Counted from the stretch's first letter, positions 9,201-17,334 are shown. The stretch is DNA of 64,000 nt from Endozoicomonas sp965199185 (GCA_965199185.1 CBDAQW010000010.1:1-64000), one strand, 5' to 3'. Translations and numbers: made by a program. Notes: generated by a model from the letters alone, not told the origin.

Positions 9201-10451
9201 ATACACCATATCTGACCGGGTATTCAGGGCATCACTAGCCTGAAACTGCAATATGAATTCATCCTGTCCTTCACCACCAGCCAAAATATCTTTACCTGTG
9301 CCTGTTTCAAAACGGTCATTACCCTCACCACCGTCAAGCAGGTTGCCTTCATCATTACCAATCAGAGTGTCATCACCTCCACCACCGAACAGCAATATTT
9401 TCCTATCTGCCTGAGAAATGCCTGAAGCATCCAGTATTTCAGAACCAGCACCACCGTAGGCTTCATCAACATCGTGTCCATCGAGTTTGAAATTTATCTT
9501 ATCTCCAGCATTACTGTTGATAACGATAGCTTCGGCACCGCTACTATCATCTTTGTCTGATCGATCATGGAGTCTGTTCGATGTATATTTGGTCATAATG
9601 TCAGAGAGGGAGTTCTCTGCCATGTAAGATTCACCTTCAGACATTTGTACACCTACAGTCGAATCCGTTGAGAACGAGACAGGGTCATTGTCGTTAATTT
9701 TTATAAGCAGCTCGTCGCTTCCAAAAACGCTATCTTCGGTAAACTCAGCAATTTGATTGTCATCATAAAACTCACCACTGCCTGTTTCATCAAGAAAGAC
9801 ACCCTCTTCAGTAATCTTGAGATAGTTTGACAGATTGCCAGCTGTGGCTTCAGCAGGCATTAATGAGCTGACATCGATTACATCTCTCTCAAATCTTGTC
9901 GATTTAAAATCCAGCTTCTCTACTGAATCGGTATCATTCAGTACATAGCGGTCAGATCCAGCCCCCCCTATGTAAAGGTCATTCCCTGAACCGCCTTCGA
10001 GAACATCATCCCCCCAGAAGCCTCTGAGCGCGTCACGATCCGTTGAACCTCTGAGAGTGTCGTTTGAGGCAGCACCATCGACGACGTTATAGCCCTCACC
10101 TTCTGCTCCGACAGCCGATGAATCTCTGACTATTGCATCATCATTGCTTGTGCGGTCAAAACTGATAATCGAAGTATCTGAAATCTGTACAGCAATCATT
10201 GCATTAAACGCCAGAGACTGAGCGCTAAAACGCCCCACCTGATGGCTTTCTGAGAACTGCCCAGCGCCGGCTGAATCAAAGAAAATTCCGGAAGGGTGGA
10301 TTTTTATGAACTGCTTGAGATTGAACTGATTGACACCTTCTTCAGGAAGAATTGCGCTTATATCCAAAGTGTCACCTTCCTGAAAGGTAATTTCCTTATT
10401 TTCTGCAGGGTCATCGATGATGTGGCGTGTACCATTTGAACCTGAAATCAT
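6231..10451 (-). CDS. Large RTX / cadherin-like type I secreted protein
   Basis: A 1406-residue, strongly acidic protein with no N-terminal signal peptide. Calcium-binding RTX nonapeptides (GGxGxDxLxGG) occur in blocks at about 140-165, 355-395, 505-555, 640-680 and 1270-1300. Cadherin-like stretches cover roughly 785-865 and 1140-1245. A block around 880-1030 (WGWSTDNSSG to ALIDNIALDF) looks like a jelly-roll carbohydrate-binding-type domain. The C-terminal 100 residues, with a DxLNLSDIL motif, resemble the type I secretion target domain of large RTX adhesins. Four further copies of that kind of module (starting near 28, 190, 427 and 702) are described in the findings. Export is probably by an ABC/MFP/OMP type I system; none is encoded here. 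An adhesin or surface-coat role is inferred. Confidence 0.85.
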   Translation of the reverse strand: MISGSNGTRHIIDDPAENKEITFQEGDTLDISAILPEEGVNQFNLKQFIKIHPSGIFFDSAGAGQFSESHQVGRFSAQSLAFNAMIAVQISDTSIISFDRTSNDDAIVRDSSAVGAEGEGYNVVDGAASNDTLRGSTDRDALRGFWGDDVLEGGSGNDLYIGGAGSDRYVLNDTDSVEKLDFKSTRFERDVIDVSSLMPAEATAGNLSNYLKITEEGVFLDETGSGEFYDDNQIAEFTEDSVFGSDELLIKINDNDPVSFSTDSTVGVQMSEGESYMAENSLSDIMTKYTSNRLHDRSDKDDSSGAEAIVINSNAGDKINFKLDGHDVDEAYGGAGSEILDASGISQADRKILLFGGGGDDTLIGNDEGNLLDGGEGNDRFETGTGKDILAGGEGQDEFILQFQASDALNTRSDMVYDFTSMEGHRDLVDLTNVVPAEATAENIHAYVKITNTGIYIDSSGEGMFDEFNQLARFGARSDLDNLIRLRLPDDSVIEFDRTEADQTLTGDDGDDTLHAGDGADVLRGGAGDDILDGDALASEKSADELYGGEGNDELHVDRLDLTDGTIEGGTGYDSVILDGEADEDLTVDLNALGVERAVGSYSNDTLDGSGYVQNSGYNKETGAFEDYIAQRLNLFGRAGEDSLTGGAGRDYLDGGTGDDILTDGAGRDVLIGGTGNDTFALSNDSSLDRIYDFKSTDTEMDILDISDLVPENMEMEDIGLYFYVDGDNIYYDTNGNSEFTSDHAVARFGPSTDLTRDMEVVVNGHSIRKVLNSRIVYDQDEAFIDEDEAFTFEAEYLLGGMTSDNAYSMSNIELASGQGDIVDNGDGTWTLTPSEHWNGDISLNLTANNGSQNITDTYSVNVRAVADEVQVALAENVSTDFSEPGLNEGEAWRAVDPGIWGWSTDNSSGHVELGRGSTYGGSAENEGIIELEYLSGEASNMYRVLDTQPGAMYRFSMDITGRNGVAASNATVEVLWEGNVIDTISYSGFEWHTHTYDLVATQENPRIEFRATTQDGQGALIDNIALDFAGFEGSEDSSIPINLGTQLVDTDGSETVSSSISGLPVGTVITDGVNSARVTDADTPMQMEGWDNENLQITPPANFSGEIEIILGAIATENSNNDTQTTEIPIKLNVLAVNDTPETEDNQLVIATEGSYTFRAADFNFTDVDTADSFQSVTISTLPASGSLTFNNQVVTSGQEIDAADISNLVYTAPAGDADVSSSFDFTVSDGETSSEQSTFSIIARPLDTTDPDNPTLTGTDDSETLSGSDQSDTLEGGAGDDKLQGGAGNDTLIGGDGSDQYIWLTSDTGTEETPAEDVVSDFQTGEGGDILNLSDILQDNNSIEDALELNFENGSTTIEVTPDPDGGVTQKITLEGVDLSGYGGASSDIEIINNLINDGNLQIE

Positions 10452-10729
10452 GCAAAAAACTCCCTGATCAATAAATGTTCTACCTATTGTTTTTAGTCTA
10501 GGTGGCTATTCATGTTGATTCAGGAATTAACCAAAAGCTTAGCGGGTTAAATTGCTTTAAAGATAATTTGTATTGAATGTCAGGTATTGCTTGAATCCAG
10601 CTTTAGTAGCCAGAGAAAAATTCAAGTGCTAGAAAGTGACATATATTTGGCATAGAAGGATTTGAATGACCATTACCATTCATAAGAGAGTCAATTAAAT
10701 TGCTATCGTAAGGGCTTGAATATTAGAAG
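10452..10729. other. Intergenic region upstream of the RTX gene
   Basis: AT-rich, about 280 bp, holding the promoter region of the leftward RTX gene. I see no further gene, no strong ribosome-binding ORF and no recognisable operator. Confidence 0.4.
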
Positions 10730-10762
10730 AACAAAGCACAGAAAACACTTCTGTGCTTTGTT
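10730..10762 (-). terminator. Intrinsic terminator after potF-like gene
   Basis: A perfect 12-bp inverted repeat (AACAAAGCACAG / CTGTGCTTTGTT, 9-nt loop) lies a few bases past the stop of the leftward binding-protein gene. On the minus strand it runs into a short T-rich tract. Confidence 0.7.
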
Positions 10763-10767
10763 TATTA

Positions 10768-11868
10768 TCAGGAACCGGTTTTTAGACGTGTCCACTCACG
10801 AGTAATATAACGCTTCACTTTTGAAGGCAACTCCTTAAACACAAAGAGCTTGTTCATCGTAGCTGCTGAAGGATAAATACCCTGATCTCCGGCAATATCC
10901 TCATCTATATATTTTTTTGAAGCAGGGTTAGGGTTCGCATAGGTCACAAAGTTGGTGATACCGGCAATGACCTCAGGCTTCATCAGATAATTCAGCATTT
11001 TGTAGGCTGCATCCTTGTGAGGTGCATCTTGTGGAATACCCAGCATATCGAACCACATGGCAGCTCCTTCCTGAGGGATAACATAGTGAATATCCTGACC
11101 ATTGTTTGCTTCAATTGCACGGTCACGAGCCATCATCATGTCACCGGACCAGCCAATGGCAACACAGATATCACCATTCGCCAGATCACTGATGGATTTA
11201 GAAGAGTGGAAATAGGTCACGTAAGGGGCAACAGTCTTAATCTTTGCGACCGCTTTCTTGTAATCAGAGAGCATGACACTGTCGCCGGGAATACCAAGAT
11301 ACGTCATAACCGATGGCAGAACTTCTGATGGTGCATCCAGAAATGCCACACCACAAGACGACAGTTTTTTTATATTCTCCGGCTCAAAGACCAGAGCCCA
11401 GCTATTCAGAGGTGCTGACCTGCCAAGCACTTTCTCAACTTTGTCTTTGTTATAGGCGAAGCCGGTTGTACCCCAGAGATAAGGAATACCAAAGCGATTG
11501 TCTTTATCATAGGCGTCAGAAATGACCTTCATGATGATAGGGTCAAGGTGTTTCAGGTTGGGTAGTTTTGATTTATCCAACTCCGTGTAAACACCAGCAC
11601 GAATCTGGGTTTTGTAAAAATCATGCGACGGAGAAACCAGGTCAAACCCGCTGCGACCAGACAGGAGTTTCCCTTCTAATACTTCATTACTGTCGTATAC
11701 ATCATAAATGACATCAATACCGGTTTTTTTGGTAAAGTTAGCCAGAGTGTCTTCAGCGATATACTCGGTCCAGTTATAAAAATAAAGCGTTTCAGCCTTC
11801 TCTTTTGCTACTGCCAGATTCACTGAGCAGGCAAGAATGGCTGCAACGACGACGGATTTTAAGGTCAT
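10768..11868 (-). CDS. Polyamine ABC transporter periplasmic binding protein, PotF-like
   Basis: A 366-residue extracellular solute-binding protein family 1 member. A signal peptide ends near VAKEKA (about residue 22). The mature start LYFYNWTEYIAEDTLANF and the segment YDVYDSNEVLEGKLL match PotF, the putrescine receptor, closely. Length also fits (E. coli PotF is about 370). No ATPase or permease gene adjoins it: the flanks are an RTX gene and a universal stress gene, and a terminator follows directly. It is therefore a solitary receptor that must share a PotGHI-type complex elsewhere. Putrescine rather than spermidine is a likelihood judgement. Confidence 0.82.
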   Translation of the reverse strand: MTLKSVVVAAILACSVNLAVAKEKAETLYFYNWTEYIAEDTLANFTKKTGIDVIYDVYDSNEVLEGKLLSGRSGFDLVSPSHDFYKTQIRAGVYTELDKSKLPNLKHLDPIIMKVISDAYDKDNRFGIPYLWGTTGFAYNKDKVEKVLGRSAPLNSWALVFEPENIKKLSSCGVAFLDAPSEVLPSVMTYLGIPGDSVMLSDYKKAVAKIKTVAPYVTYFHSSKSISDLANGDICVAIGWSGDMMMARDRAIEANNGQDIHYVIPQEGAAMWFDMLGIPQDAPHKDAAYKMLNYLMKPEVIAGITNFVTYANPNPASKKYIDEDIAGDQGIYPSAATMNKLFVFKELPSKVKRYITREWTRLKTGS

Positions 11869-12048
11869 ATGGTTTGGCCTTGAGTTTGTCAGCGGGGGGG
11901 AGTGATTCGAAAAGGATTATAAAGGAGAACGCTTAATCCTCAATACTTTCATTCTCAATGCTTTCTACAAAGTTCTACAGAATTCTGCAGAATGTCAGCA
12001 AACTGCGATACTAAATGCCACTATGTTATTGAAGCGGGTATTATTCAC

Positions 12049-13008
12049 ATGCATGCCTTTCGCTCGATTCTTCTTGCCATTACCAAACACCACACCACTG
12101 AGATGGAGCTCAAGCAGTGCTTCCGCCTTGTGGCAGATAATCACGCCAAACTTCTGATTACGCTGTTCGACAGCAGTCTGGAAACGCTGCAACGATTCCA
12201 GTTTGTGCCACTGGAGAAAAAACTGGAGGCGTTATTTCGCTCACAAATGGAAGAAGAACTCGCTCGTCTAAAAGCATTGGCCTGGGCAGAAGGTATTAGT
12301 GCTGACACTTTGATAGTACCAGGTCGTCCTCGTGTGGCTATTCATCAGGTCGTAAAGGATCATGGTATTGATCTGGTCATTAAACTGGCGGATACCAGTG
12401 GGGTGCTTGCTCGCAATCAGCTTACGGGTAATGATCTGGCGTTATTGCGTAAGTGTTCTGCGCCTGTATTGATGATGGCAGACCGCAATCAGCTGGCTGA
12501 GTTTACCGGTAAAATTATGGTCGCTATGGATGCTGGTGATCCTGATGCTGAGGCATTCGAGCTGAATAAACGTCTGTTGCAATATGGTGTGTATCTGGCC
12601 GCTCAGGAACATGCTGAACTTCATCTGGTCAGTATTTGGGGGCTGCCTGAAAATAATCATGCTCTGAAAATGCTGTCCGATGAGGAGCTGTATGAGTTGC
12701 AGGAGATCACCAGAGCTCGCTACCAGCGTAAGCTGGATGACATCATAGCGGCCGTTGGAGTCAATGAGAGAGAAGCTTCACTATCGATCCATATTCACCT
12801 TTTAAAAGGCATGCCATCAAGAGAAATACAAACGCTGGCGAACGAGATTAATGTTGATTTAATTGTCATGGGCACACTTGGTCGTCATTCGAAAGGTATT
12901 CTGATGAGTAATACGGCAGAAAATATATTAAATGGAGTCTACTGCTCGATACTGGCGGTGAAGCCGGAAGGGTTTACTTATCCGTTTGCAAAAATAATAG
13001 ACCGTTGA
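12049..13008 (+). CDS. Tandem universal stress protein, UspE-like
   Basis: About 319 residues forming two UspA domains in tandem, as in UspE. The second domain keeps the nucleotide-binding signature GTLGRHSKGILMSNTAE near the C-terminus; the first has lost the equivalent glycines, as usual for UspE. I place the start at the ATG giving MHAFRSILLAITK because this is where the first beta strand of the fold begins; an upstream ATG at 11992 would add 19 residues of unrelated sequence. Cytoplasmic; links to motility and stress survival are known for the family, not shown here. Confidence 0.82.
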   Translation: MHAFRSILLAITKHHTTEMELKQCFRLVADNHAKLLITLFDSSLETLQRFQFVPLEKKLEALFRSQMEEELARLKALAWAEGISADTLIVPGRPRVAIHQVVKDHGIDLVIKLADTSGVLARNQLTGNDLALLRKCSAPVLMMADRNQLAEFTGKIMVAMDAGDPDAEAFELNKRLLQYGVYLAAQEHAELHLVSIWGLPENNHALKMLSDEELYELQEITRARYQRKLDDIIAAVGVNEREASLSIHIHLLKGMPSREIQTLANEINVDLIVMGTLGRHSKGILMSNTAENILNGVYCSILAVKPEGFTYPFAKIIDR

Positions 13009-13013
13009 ACATA

Positions 13014-13038
13014 CCAGCTACTTCTGAGAAGTAGCTGG
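13014..13038. terminator. Bidirectional hairpin between usp and cytochrome c5 genes
   Basis: An 11-bp perfect inverted repeat (CCAGCTACTTC / GAAGTAGCTGG) with a 3-nt loop between two convergent genes. T-runs are weak, but position and strength suggest shared termination. Confidence 0.6.
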
Positions 13039-13047
13039 GCTAGATTA

Positions 13048-13494
13048 TCAGGGCTTGAGACCGCTCATGTATTGAATGGCGTTACTGATTTCGTCGTCAG
13101 AACAATCCATGCAGGTGCCTTTTGGTGGCATGGCACCGACGCCTTTGATCGCGTTACTGAGCAGGTTGCTGAAACCACCGGCTGCTGTTTCTTTCGCTGC
13201 CCAGGCGGCGCTATCGCCTTTTTTCGGTGCATTGAGTAATCCGGTGGTGTGACAAGCTGTACAGAATTGACCGTATACGGCTTCACCTGATCTTGCGCTA
13301 TTGCTGGCAGAAGCTACGACACCTGTCGCCGAAGCACATTCCTCTCCAGCCTGACAAACGGAACCGACTGGCGCTATTCGCTCACTGATTTCGTTTAGCG
13401 AGGTTTGATCCAGACCGGGCTTAGCAAAAGCCAGAGCAGAAAGAAGTCCCCCAGCTAACAAAATCAAAGCACGTAAATTAGATACCCTTAACAC
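13048..13494 (-). CDS. Cytochrome c5 family periplasmic electron carrier
   Basis: A 148-residue class I cytochrome c. A signal peptide (LRALILLAGGLLSALAFA) precedes the mature protein. The haem motif CTACH is at about residues 78-82, the axial methionine lies in VGAMPPKG, and the CMDC pair before the last helix is the c5-type disulfide. I chose a GTG start because AGAGGA lies seven bases upstream of it; the longer ATG form would put 18 charged residues before the signal peptide. It carries electrons in the periplasm. Confidence 0.85.
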   Translation of the reverse strand: MLRVSNLRALILLAGGLLSALAFAKPGLDQTSLNEISERIAPVGSVCQAGEECASATGVVASASNSARSGEAVYGQFCTACHTTGLLNAPKKGDSAAWAAKETAAGGFSNLLSNAIKGVGAMPPKGTCMDCSDDEISNAIQYMSGLKP

Positions 13495-13703
13495 TTGTCT
13501 ATCCTCTTTGTGAGATTTGCGCCGTGGCACTGCTTGTTTTCTGGTCAATAAAAGACGGCGTAATCGTTTTTTCTTATCATGCAGTCGTTTAATTCGAAGG
13601 ATTATAGATCAAATGTGGCTTATGAAACAGTGGCAGTATCATCCGGATGGAGGCTTATCTCTGATACTGGTAGCTATGTATTTTGGCTATGGCTTTTTTG
13701 CAA
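13495..13703. other. Non-coding stretch upstream of cytochrome c5
   Basis: Holds the cytochrome c5 promoter region. A possible 98-codon rightward reading frame crosses this stretch but has no ribosome-binding site and reads partly through the terminator described next, so I do not call it a gene. Confidence 0.35.
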
Positions 13704-13728
13704 TAAAAAAGGAGCCGAAGCTCCTTAA
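13704..13728 (-). terminator. Strong leftward intrinsic terminator with no adjacent gene
   Basis: The stem AAGGAGC / GCTCCTT with a four-base loop (CGAA on plus, TTCG on minus) is followed on the minus strand by six Ts. It lies about 275 bp past the stop of the leftward protease gene. The intervening 13729-14002 holds no ORF or tRNA that I can find, so the terminator may end the long protease mRNA or a small RNA. Confidence 0.75.
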
Positions 13729-14002
13729 GTCAATTTGGCTGTTATTATTCTTATTCACAGGCCCTTTAAGAAACATTCATTCAGGTCGTTATGATTGTTT
13801 TTGTTTACCGTGACTGACTGTTCTTTTTCAAATCATTAAGCATGTTTTGCGCCAGCTTTTTAAATATCTATATTTTACAAAGAGTTGGGTTTTTTTGTGT
13901 TTTGAGGGCGAATCAATAGAGTGAAAGTATTGTTACCTCGTGTGCGAACTTGTGTGCAAAAAAGTGTTTCGGGTAACATCCACTGTTTGAGGCTATTGGA
14001 GA

Positions 14003-15193
14003 CTATCTGGGTGTCAATGACAGGGTTTTCCGGTTTTGATCAATAAAAAAATGGAACTGACTTAAGACATTCATCCCAAGTAACCCTTCGCTGTTGGTAT
14101 TGTTAAGATTCAGTTCAGCCACCTCAAGGTCTCTGATGGTGTAGTTGCCGATTTGAAAACGCTTCAGGCGATAAACCGGTGCCATACGAATACCATTAGC
14201 TGTTTTTAACTCAACATGGGCAATACGCATTGCCTGCCCGCGTTTTCTCAGCTCAGAAATGAGCTCTGTAGGGAATGTCGTGAGAGATGAACCTGTGTCC
14301 ATTAAAAGTCGAATATCGTATTTATTACCTGCCAGGGTATTCACGATGTAATGCCCTCCAGAGCCGGATAATGGAACAGTGTTTACCGGCTCATTCACAC
14401 TCTCTACCGGAGGAGGGGGAAGAAGCTCAGTGAGCAGACGATTTGCCTTGTTACCAAGCTCAGGATCAAACTGAAGAAGCTCCAGTTCATTGATCGCACT
14501 GTCGTTGTCGTTAGCTGCAATATAGCTCTCAGCCAGAACGAAACGGTAAAATGCCATCTCTGGTTCAAGCCAGGCAAGTTTTTGAAATAAAGGAATTAAT
14601 AGCACCAGAGTCTGCGTTTTTTTGCCAGATTCATACAAGTGGGTAGCACGTTGATGAATGAGTTTGTTCAGAGCGTCCAGCTGCTCTGGTTGAGTGATAT
14701 AAGTGCGGGCGTTGAGAGAGATTTCGATGGATTGTTCTAATTGATTGTTTGCTTCATAGGCAAGCGCCAGTGTCTTAAGCCACTCAATATCCTGATAATA
14801 ATAGTCAACAAAACGACTCAAAAGCACAATGGCTTCGTTGTATTGCTTTGAGCTTGATAATTGATCAAGTTTATCCAGCATCAGAACACGGAGTGTTTCA
14901 GACAGTGCTGGGTTATTATTTTCGTAAGATTGATAGATGATTAGAGCATCGTCGTATCGTTTTTCCTCAAGACATTGTTGAAACTCCATCTGGTCACGTT
15001 TTGATACCCGGTTTACATCTTCAATGGGAGGCAGCTCCAGAAAGGGTTGAGGTTCAATCTTTGGTTCTATTTGCACATGGTTGCCAGAATCGACAAAAGC
15101 AGAAACCGGCCAGTGAAAATGTAACCACCAACCAGTAATCACACCCACTGAAAACAGTGTAAGAGAGAAAGCTAGCCATCTGATGAAATTCAT
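14003..15193 (-). CDS. Membrane-anchored retropepsin-like aspartic protease with helical repeat region
   Basis: About 396 residues. An N-terminal membrane anchor (residues 3-22) is followed by a periplasmic helical region (about 65-260) rich in paired helices of TPR/SEL1 character. The C-terminal domain (about 275-396) is a retropepsin-like fold: the active-site MDTGSSLTTFP carries Asp299-Thr-Gly, and GLLGMNVLSQFHF is the hydrophobic-hydrophobic-Gly element that follows it in clan AA. One domain per chain means that it should act as a homodimer. The start is the ATG (MNFIRW); a TTG three codons earlier is possible. Bacterial members of this clan are poorly studied; the substrate is unknown. 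Confidence 0.75.
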   Translation of the reverse strand: MNFIRWLAFSLTLFSVGVITGWWLHFHWPVSAFVDSGNHVQIEPKIEPQPFLELPPIEDVNRVSKRDQMEFQQCLEEKRYDDALIIYQSYENNNPALSETLRVLMLDKLDQLSSSKQYNEAIVLLSRFVDYYYQDIEWLKTLALAYEANNQLEQSIEISLNARTYITQPEQLDALNKLIHQRATHLYESGKKTQTLVLLIPLFQKLAWLEPEMAFYRFVLAESYIAANDNDSAINELELLQFDPELGNKANRLLTELLPPPPVESVNEPVNTVPLSGSGGHYIVNTLAGNKYDIRLLMDTGSSLTTFPTELISELRKRGQAMRIAHVELKTANGIRMAPVYRLKRFQIGNYTIRDLEVAELNLNNTNSEGLLGMNVLSQFHFFIDQNRKTLSLTPR

Positions 15194-15276
15194 CCTGCGC
15201 AAATCATTCTCTCTCTGAATATTCAGTTAGCTGGCAGGTTAACTATTTATACTCTGCCTTTTAGTAGGTGCTATTG

Positions 15277-15786
15277 TTAGGCGGGTGAAGGCAGTTCGGT
15301 GGTGATTTTGGCTATTTCCCGGTCAATAAAATACAGCCCATTACTTTCCAGTCCAATCATCTGAATCTTGTCGACAATGGATTTGAACAGTCTTTCTTCT
15401 TCATGCTGTTCAGCCACATACCATTGGAGAAAATGAAAAGTGGAATAGTCCTGCTCAGAAAAAGCAGTATGCACGAGTTCATTAATTTTTTGAGTAATTT
15501 CACATTCATGGGCAAGTGTTTGCTGAAACACGTCCTGAACGGACTTATATTCAGCAGGAGGTGCTTTTATCGCCCCAATCACGGCCATGCCACCGGTTTC
15601 ATTAACGTAGTTAAACAGCTTTTGCATGTGCTGTACTTCTTCCTGAGCGTGCCGGCGCAAGAATTGATTACAGCCATCAAGCCCCTGACTTTCACACCAG
15701 GATGCCATTTGCAGATACAGATTTGACGAATAAAACTCCAGATTGATCTGTTCGTTGAGTTTTTTGATCATAGCCTGGCTGAGCAT
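15277..15786 (-). CDS. ftnA: Ferritin (non-haem iron storage)
   Basis: A 169-residue bacterial ferritin of the FtnA type. Ferroxidase ligands appear in NLEFYSSNLYLQMASW (Glu), RRHAQEEVQHMQ (Glu and His) and AEQHEEERLF. Four long helices plus a short fifth are predicted. It stores iron as a 24-mer cytoplasmic shell. I start at the second ATG (MLSQAMIKK), six bases after GGAG. It is monocistronic and divergent from tenA. Confidence 0.9.
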   Translation of the reverse strand: MLSQAMIKKLNEQINLEFYSSNLYLQMASWCESQGLDGCNQFLRRHAQEEVQHMQKLFNYVNETGGMAVIGAIKAPPAEYKSVQDVFQQTLAHECEITQKINELVHTAFSEQDYSTFHFLQWYVAEQHEEERLFKSIVDKIQMIGLESNGLYFIDREIAKITTELPSPA

Positions 15787-15883
15787 GGGTGACTCCATTG
15801 TTAGTTATTTTACGACTGCACCAATAATACTATTTTATCAGCAGACTGGTAGGATATCTTTTTGATCGGAGGCAAAAAATACT

Positions 15884-16576
15884 ATGAACAGTACCATTCT
15901 GGATGATGAAAATACCTTGTATGGAGCCTTAAAACAGTCCTGTAGACAGGAGTGGCATGACTACTGTCATCATCCATTTGTGCAAGGCATTGCTGATGGC
16001 ACGCTGCCTCTGGATGCTTTTAAGCATTATCTTCAGCAGGATTACCTCTTTTTGATTCATTTTGCCCGAGCCTATGCTCTGGCCGCTTATAAAGCGGGCA
16101 GCATTGAAGAAATGCGCCTGGCCGTGAAAGCGGTCAGCGGCACTCTGGAAACAGAAATGGCGCTTCATCTGAACTACTGTGCAGAATGGGGTCTAACCGA
16201 AACCGATGTGATCAATCAGCCAGAGGCTCGCGCCAATATGGCCTATACCCGATATGTACTGGAACGGGGAATGGCGGGTGATATTCTCGATCTTTACACG
16301 GCTCTGTCTCCGTGTGCTGTCGGTTATGCGGAAATTGGCCAGCGATTAATGTACGATCCGGCAACCAAAAAAGAAGGGAACCCCTACTGGAGTTGGATTG
16401 AGACTTACAGCAGCGAAGCATTCAGAGAAAGTGCTGTTCAGCAAGTGGCATTTCTGGATCAGTTGGCAGAAACCCGATTTAATGAAAAACGACTATCTTC
16501 TTTGCAAAAAGTGTTTAAAGAAGCGACTGTTCTTGAAATAGGATTCTGGCAAATGGGGCTGGATTGTTCGTTGTAG
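15884..16576 (+). CDS. tenA: TenA aminopyrimidine aminohydrolase / thiaminase II
   Basis: A 230-residue all-helical TenA protein. Cys144 in LSPCAVGYAEIG is the catalytic cysteine, and the acidic residue of SWIETYSSEAF near the C-terminus completes the site. TenA hydrolyses aminomethyl-pyrimidine breakdown products of thiamin to HMP, which ThiD then phosphorylates. A clean GGAGG precedes the ATG. The thiD operon with a pyrimidine-type ABC transporter lies about 7 kb to the right, so the two loci form one salvage route, although tenA has no visible TPP riboswitch. Confidence 0.9.
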   Translation: MNSTILDDENTLYGALKQSCRQEWHDYCHHPFVQGIADGTLPLDAFKHYLQQDYLFLIHFARAYALAAYKAGSIEEMRLAVKAVSGTLETEMALHLNYCAEWGLTETDVINQPEARANMAYTRYVLERGMAGDILDLYTALSPCAVGYAEIGQRLMYDPATKKEGNPYWSWIETYSSEAFRESAVQQVAFLDQLAETRFNEKRLSSLQKVFKEATVLEIGFWQMGLDCSL

Positions 16577-16579
16577 GTC

Positions 16580-16642
16580 GGTATCCGCCCGTAGGGCAGA
16601 TACCCATGGGGCACAAGAGCCAACAACCAGCATGGAATGCTG
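16580..16642. repeat. REP-like dispersed element, copy 1 (two hairpins)
   Basis: Directly after the tenA stop: the hairpin GGTATCCGCCC / GGGCAGATACC (16580-16604) preceded by TAGGTC, then a second hairpin CAGCAT / ATGCTG (16628-16642). The same two-hairpin layout recurs at 23129-23175. Confidence 0.75.
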
Positions 16643-16689
16643 AAAAATGCGAGTTAATACGCAGCGTTTTTTAGGGTTGTTTGGTTTTG

Positions 16690-16746
16690 TGCGCTCTTTG
16701 AGCACTCTTTGAGCACATTGTCGGCATGTCCTTCGGGCATACCGAC
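16690..16746. repeat. REP-like dispersed element, copy 2
   Basis: A tandem pair of CTCTTTGAGCA units followed by the hairpin GTCGGCATG...CATACCGAC (16720-16746), then CTACGC. This is the same family as 21118-21165 in the opposite orientation: both contain the TATGCCCGAAGGACAT-type core beside a short AGCGCA or GAGCAC hairpin. Confidence 0.7.
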
Positions 16747-16754
16747 CTACGCGT

Positions 16755-17084
16755 CTATATGACAATGTCCAACGTGATCGTTTCCCCACACTGTTCGGAT
16801 AAGCATCGATTCAGAACATCCATAAACAGCTTTCCATTGCTGTCTATTACCCAGGCCTGTGCTTCTTCAGAATAATCAAAGTGAAAGCCTCCACTCTTAG
16901 CCGCAAGCCATAACTGCAACAAAGGTGTCTGCCGACTCAGAATAACCTTGCTACCATCCGGACAAGTGAGCGTCAGAATACCTGCGGCGGTTTCGTAATC
17001 GATATCCAATTCTGCTTCTTCAATGGCATCCTCAATGGCGACCATTAATGCATCGAGCTGATCTGTGTACTGGGATTCGTTCAT
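16755..17084 (-). CDS. cyaY: Frataxin-like iron donor CyaY
   Basis: A 109-residue frataxin homologue. An acidic first helix (QLDALMVAIEDAIEEAELDID) and the beta-sheet segment beginning LTLTCPDGSKVILSRQ match CyaY in order and length. It regulates iron-sulfur cluster assembly through IscS in the cytoplasm. I chose the internal ATG (MNESQYTDQ): the reading frame is open 76 codons further upstream, but that part overlaps the antisense lptM gene and is not CyaY-like. It is divergent from lptM, as in Escherichia coli. Confidence 0.9.
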   Translation of the reverse strand: MNESQYTDQLDALMVAIEDAIEEAELDIDYETAAGILTLTCPDGSKVILSRQTPLLQLWLAAKSGGFHFDYSEEAQAWVIDSNGKLFMDVLNRCLSEQCGETITLDIVI

Positions 17085-17204
17085 AAAGGCTATCTCAAAA
17101 CGGCGTATGCCAGAGATTGTATCACGACTATATAAAGCTAGAGCTGGCAAAGCATCCACAGTTATACTGTGTTGATAAATTAACTGATTGATAAGGAGCT
17201 GGCT

Positions 17205-17315
17205 ATGAGAGCCCTGATGGCTATTATTTTTACTACTTTGCTGCTGGCAGGTTGCGGACAGAAGGGCAATCTGTATCATCCAACCGACAGCGGCTCTCTT
17301 CAGCAGACGCAATAA
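17205..17315 (+). CDS. lptM: Small lipoprotein LptM (YifL)
   Basis: A 36-residue lipoprotein with lipobox LLLAGC (Cys17) followed by GQKGNLYHP, the typical LptM start of the mature chain. AAGGAG lies six bases before the ATG. LptM assists oxidative maturation of the LptD outer-membrane LPS translocon. The gene lies between cyaY (divergent) and the lysA-dapF run, the conserved gammaproteobacterial order, which settles the call despite its short length. Confidence 0.88.
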   Translation: MRALMAIIFTTLLLAGCGQKGNLYHPTDSGSLQQTQ

Positions 17316-17334
17316 CTTTTAAAAATAACATGAG

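Noticed and set aside
13517..13813. Rightward 98-codon frame with hydrophobic segments
   Set aside because: No ribosome-binding site, overlaps the cytochrome c5 promoter and start, and runs through a strong terminator hairpin; composition looks like chance.
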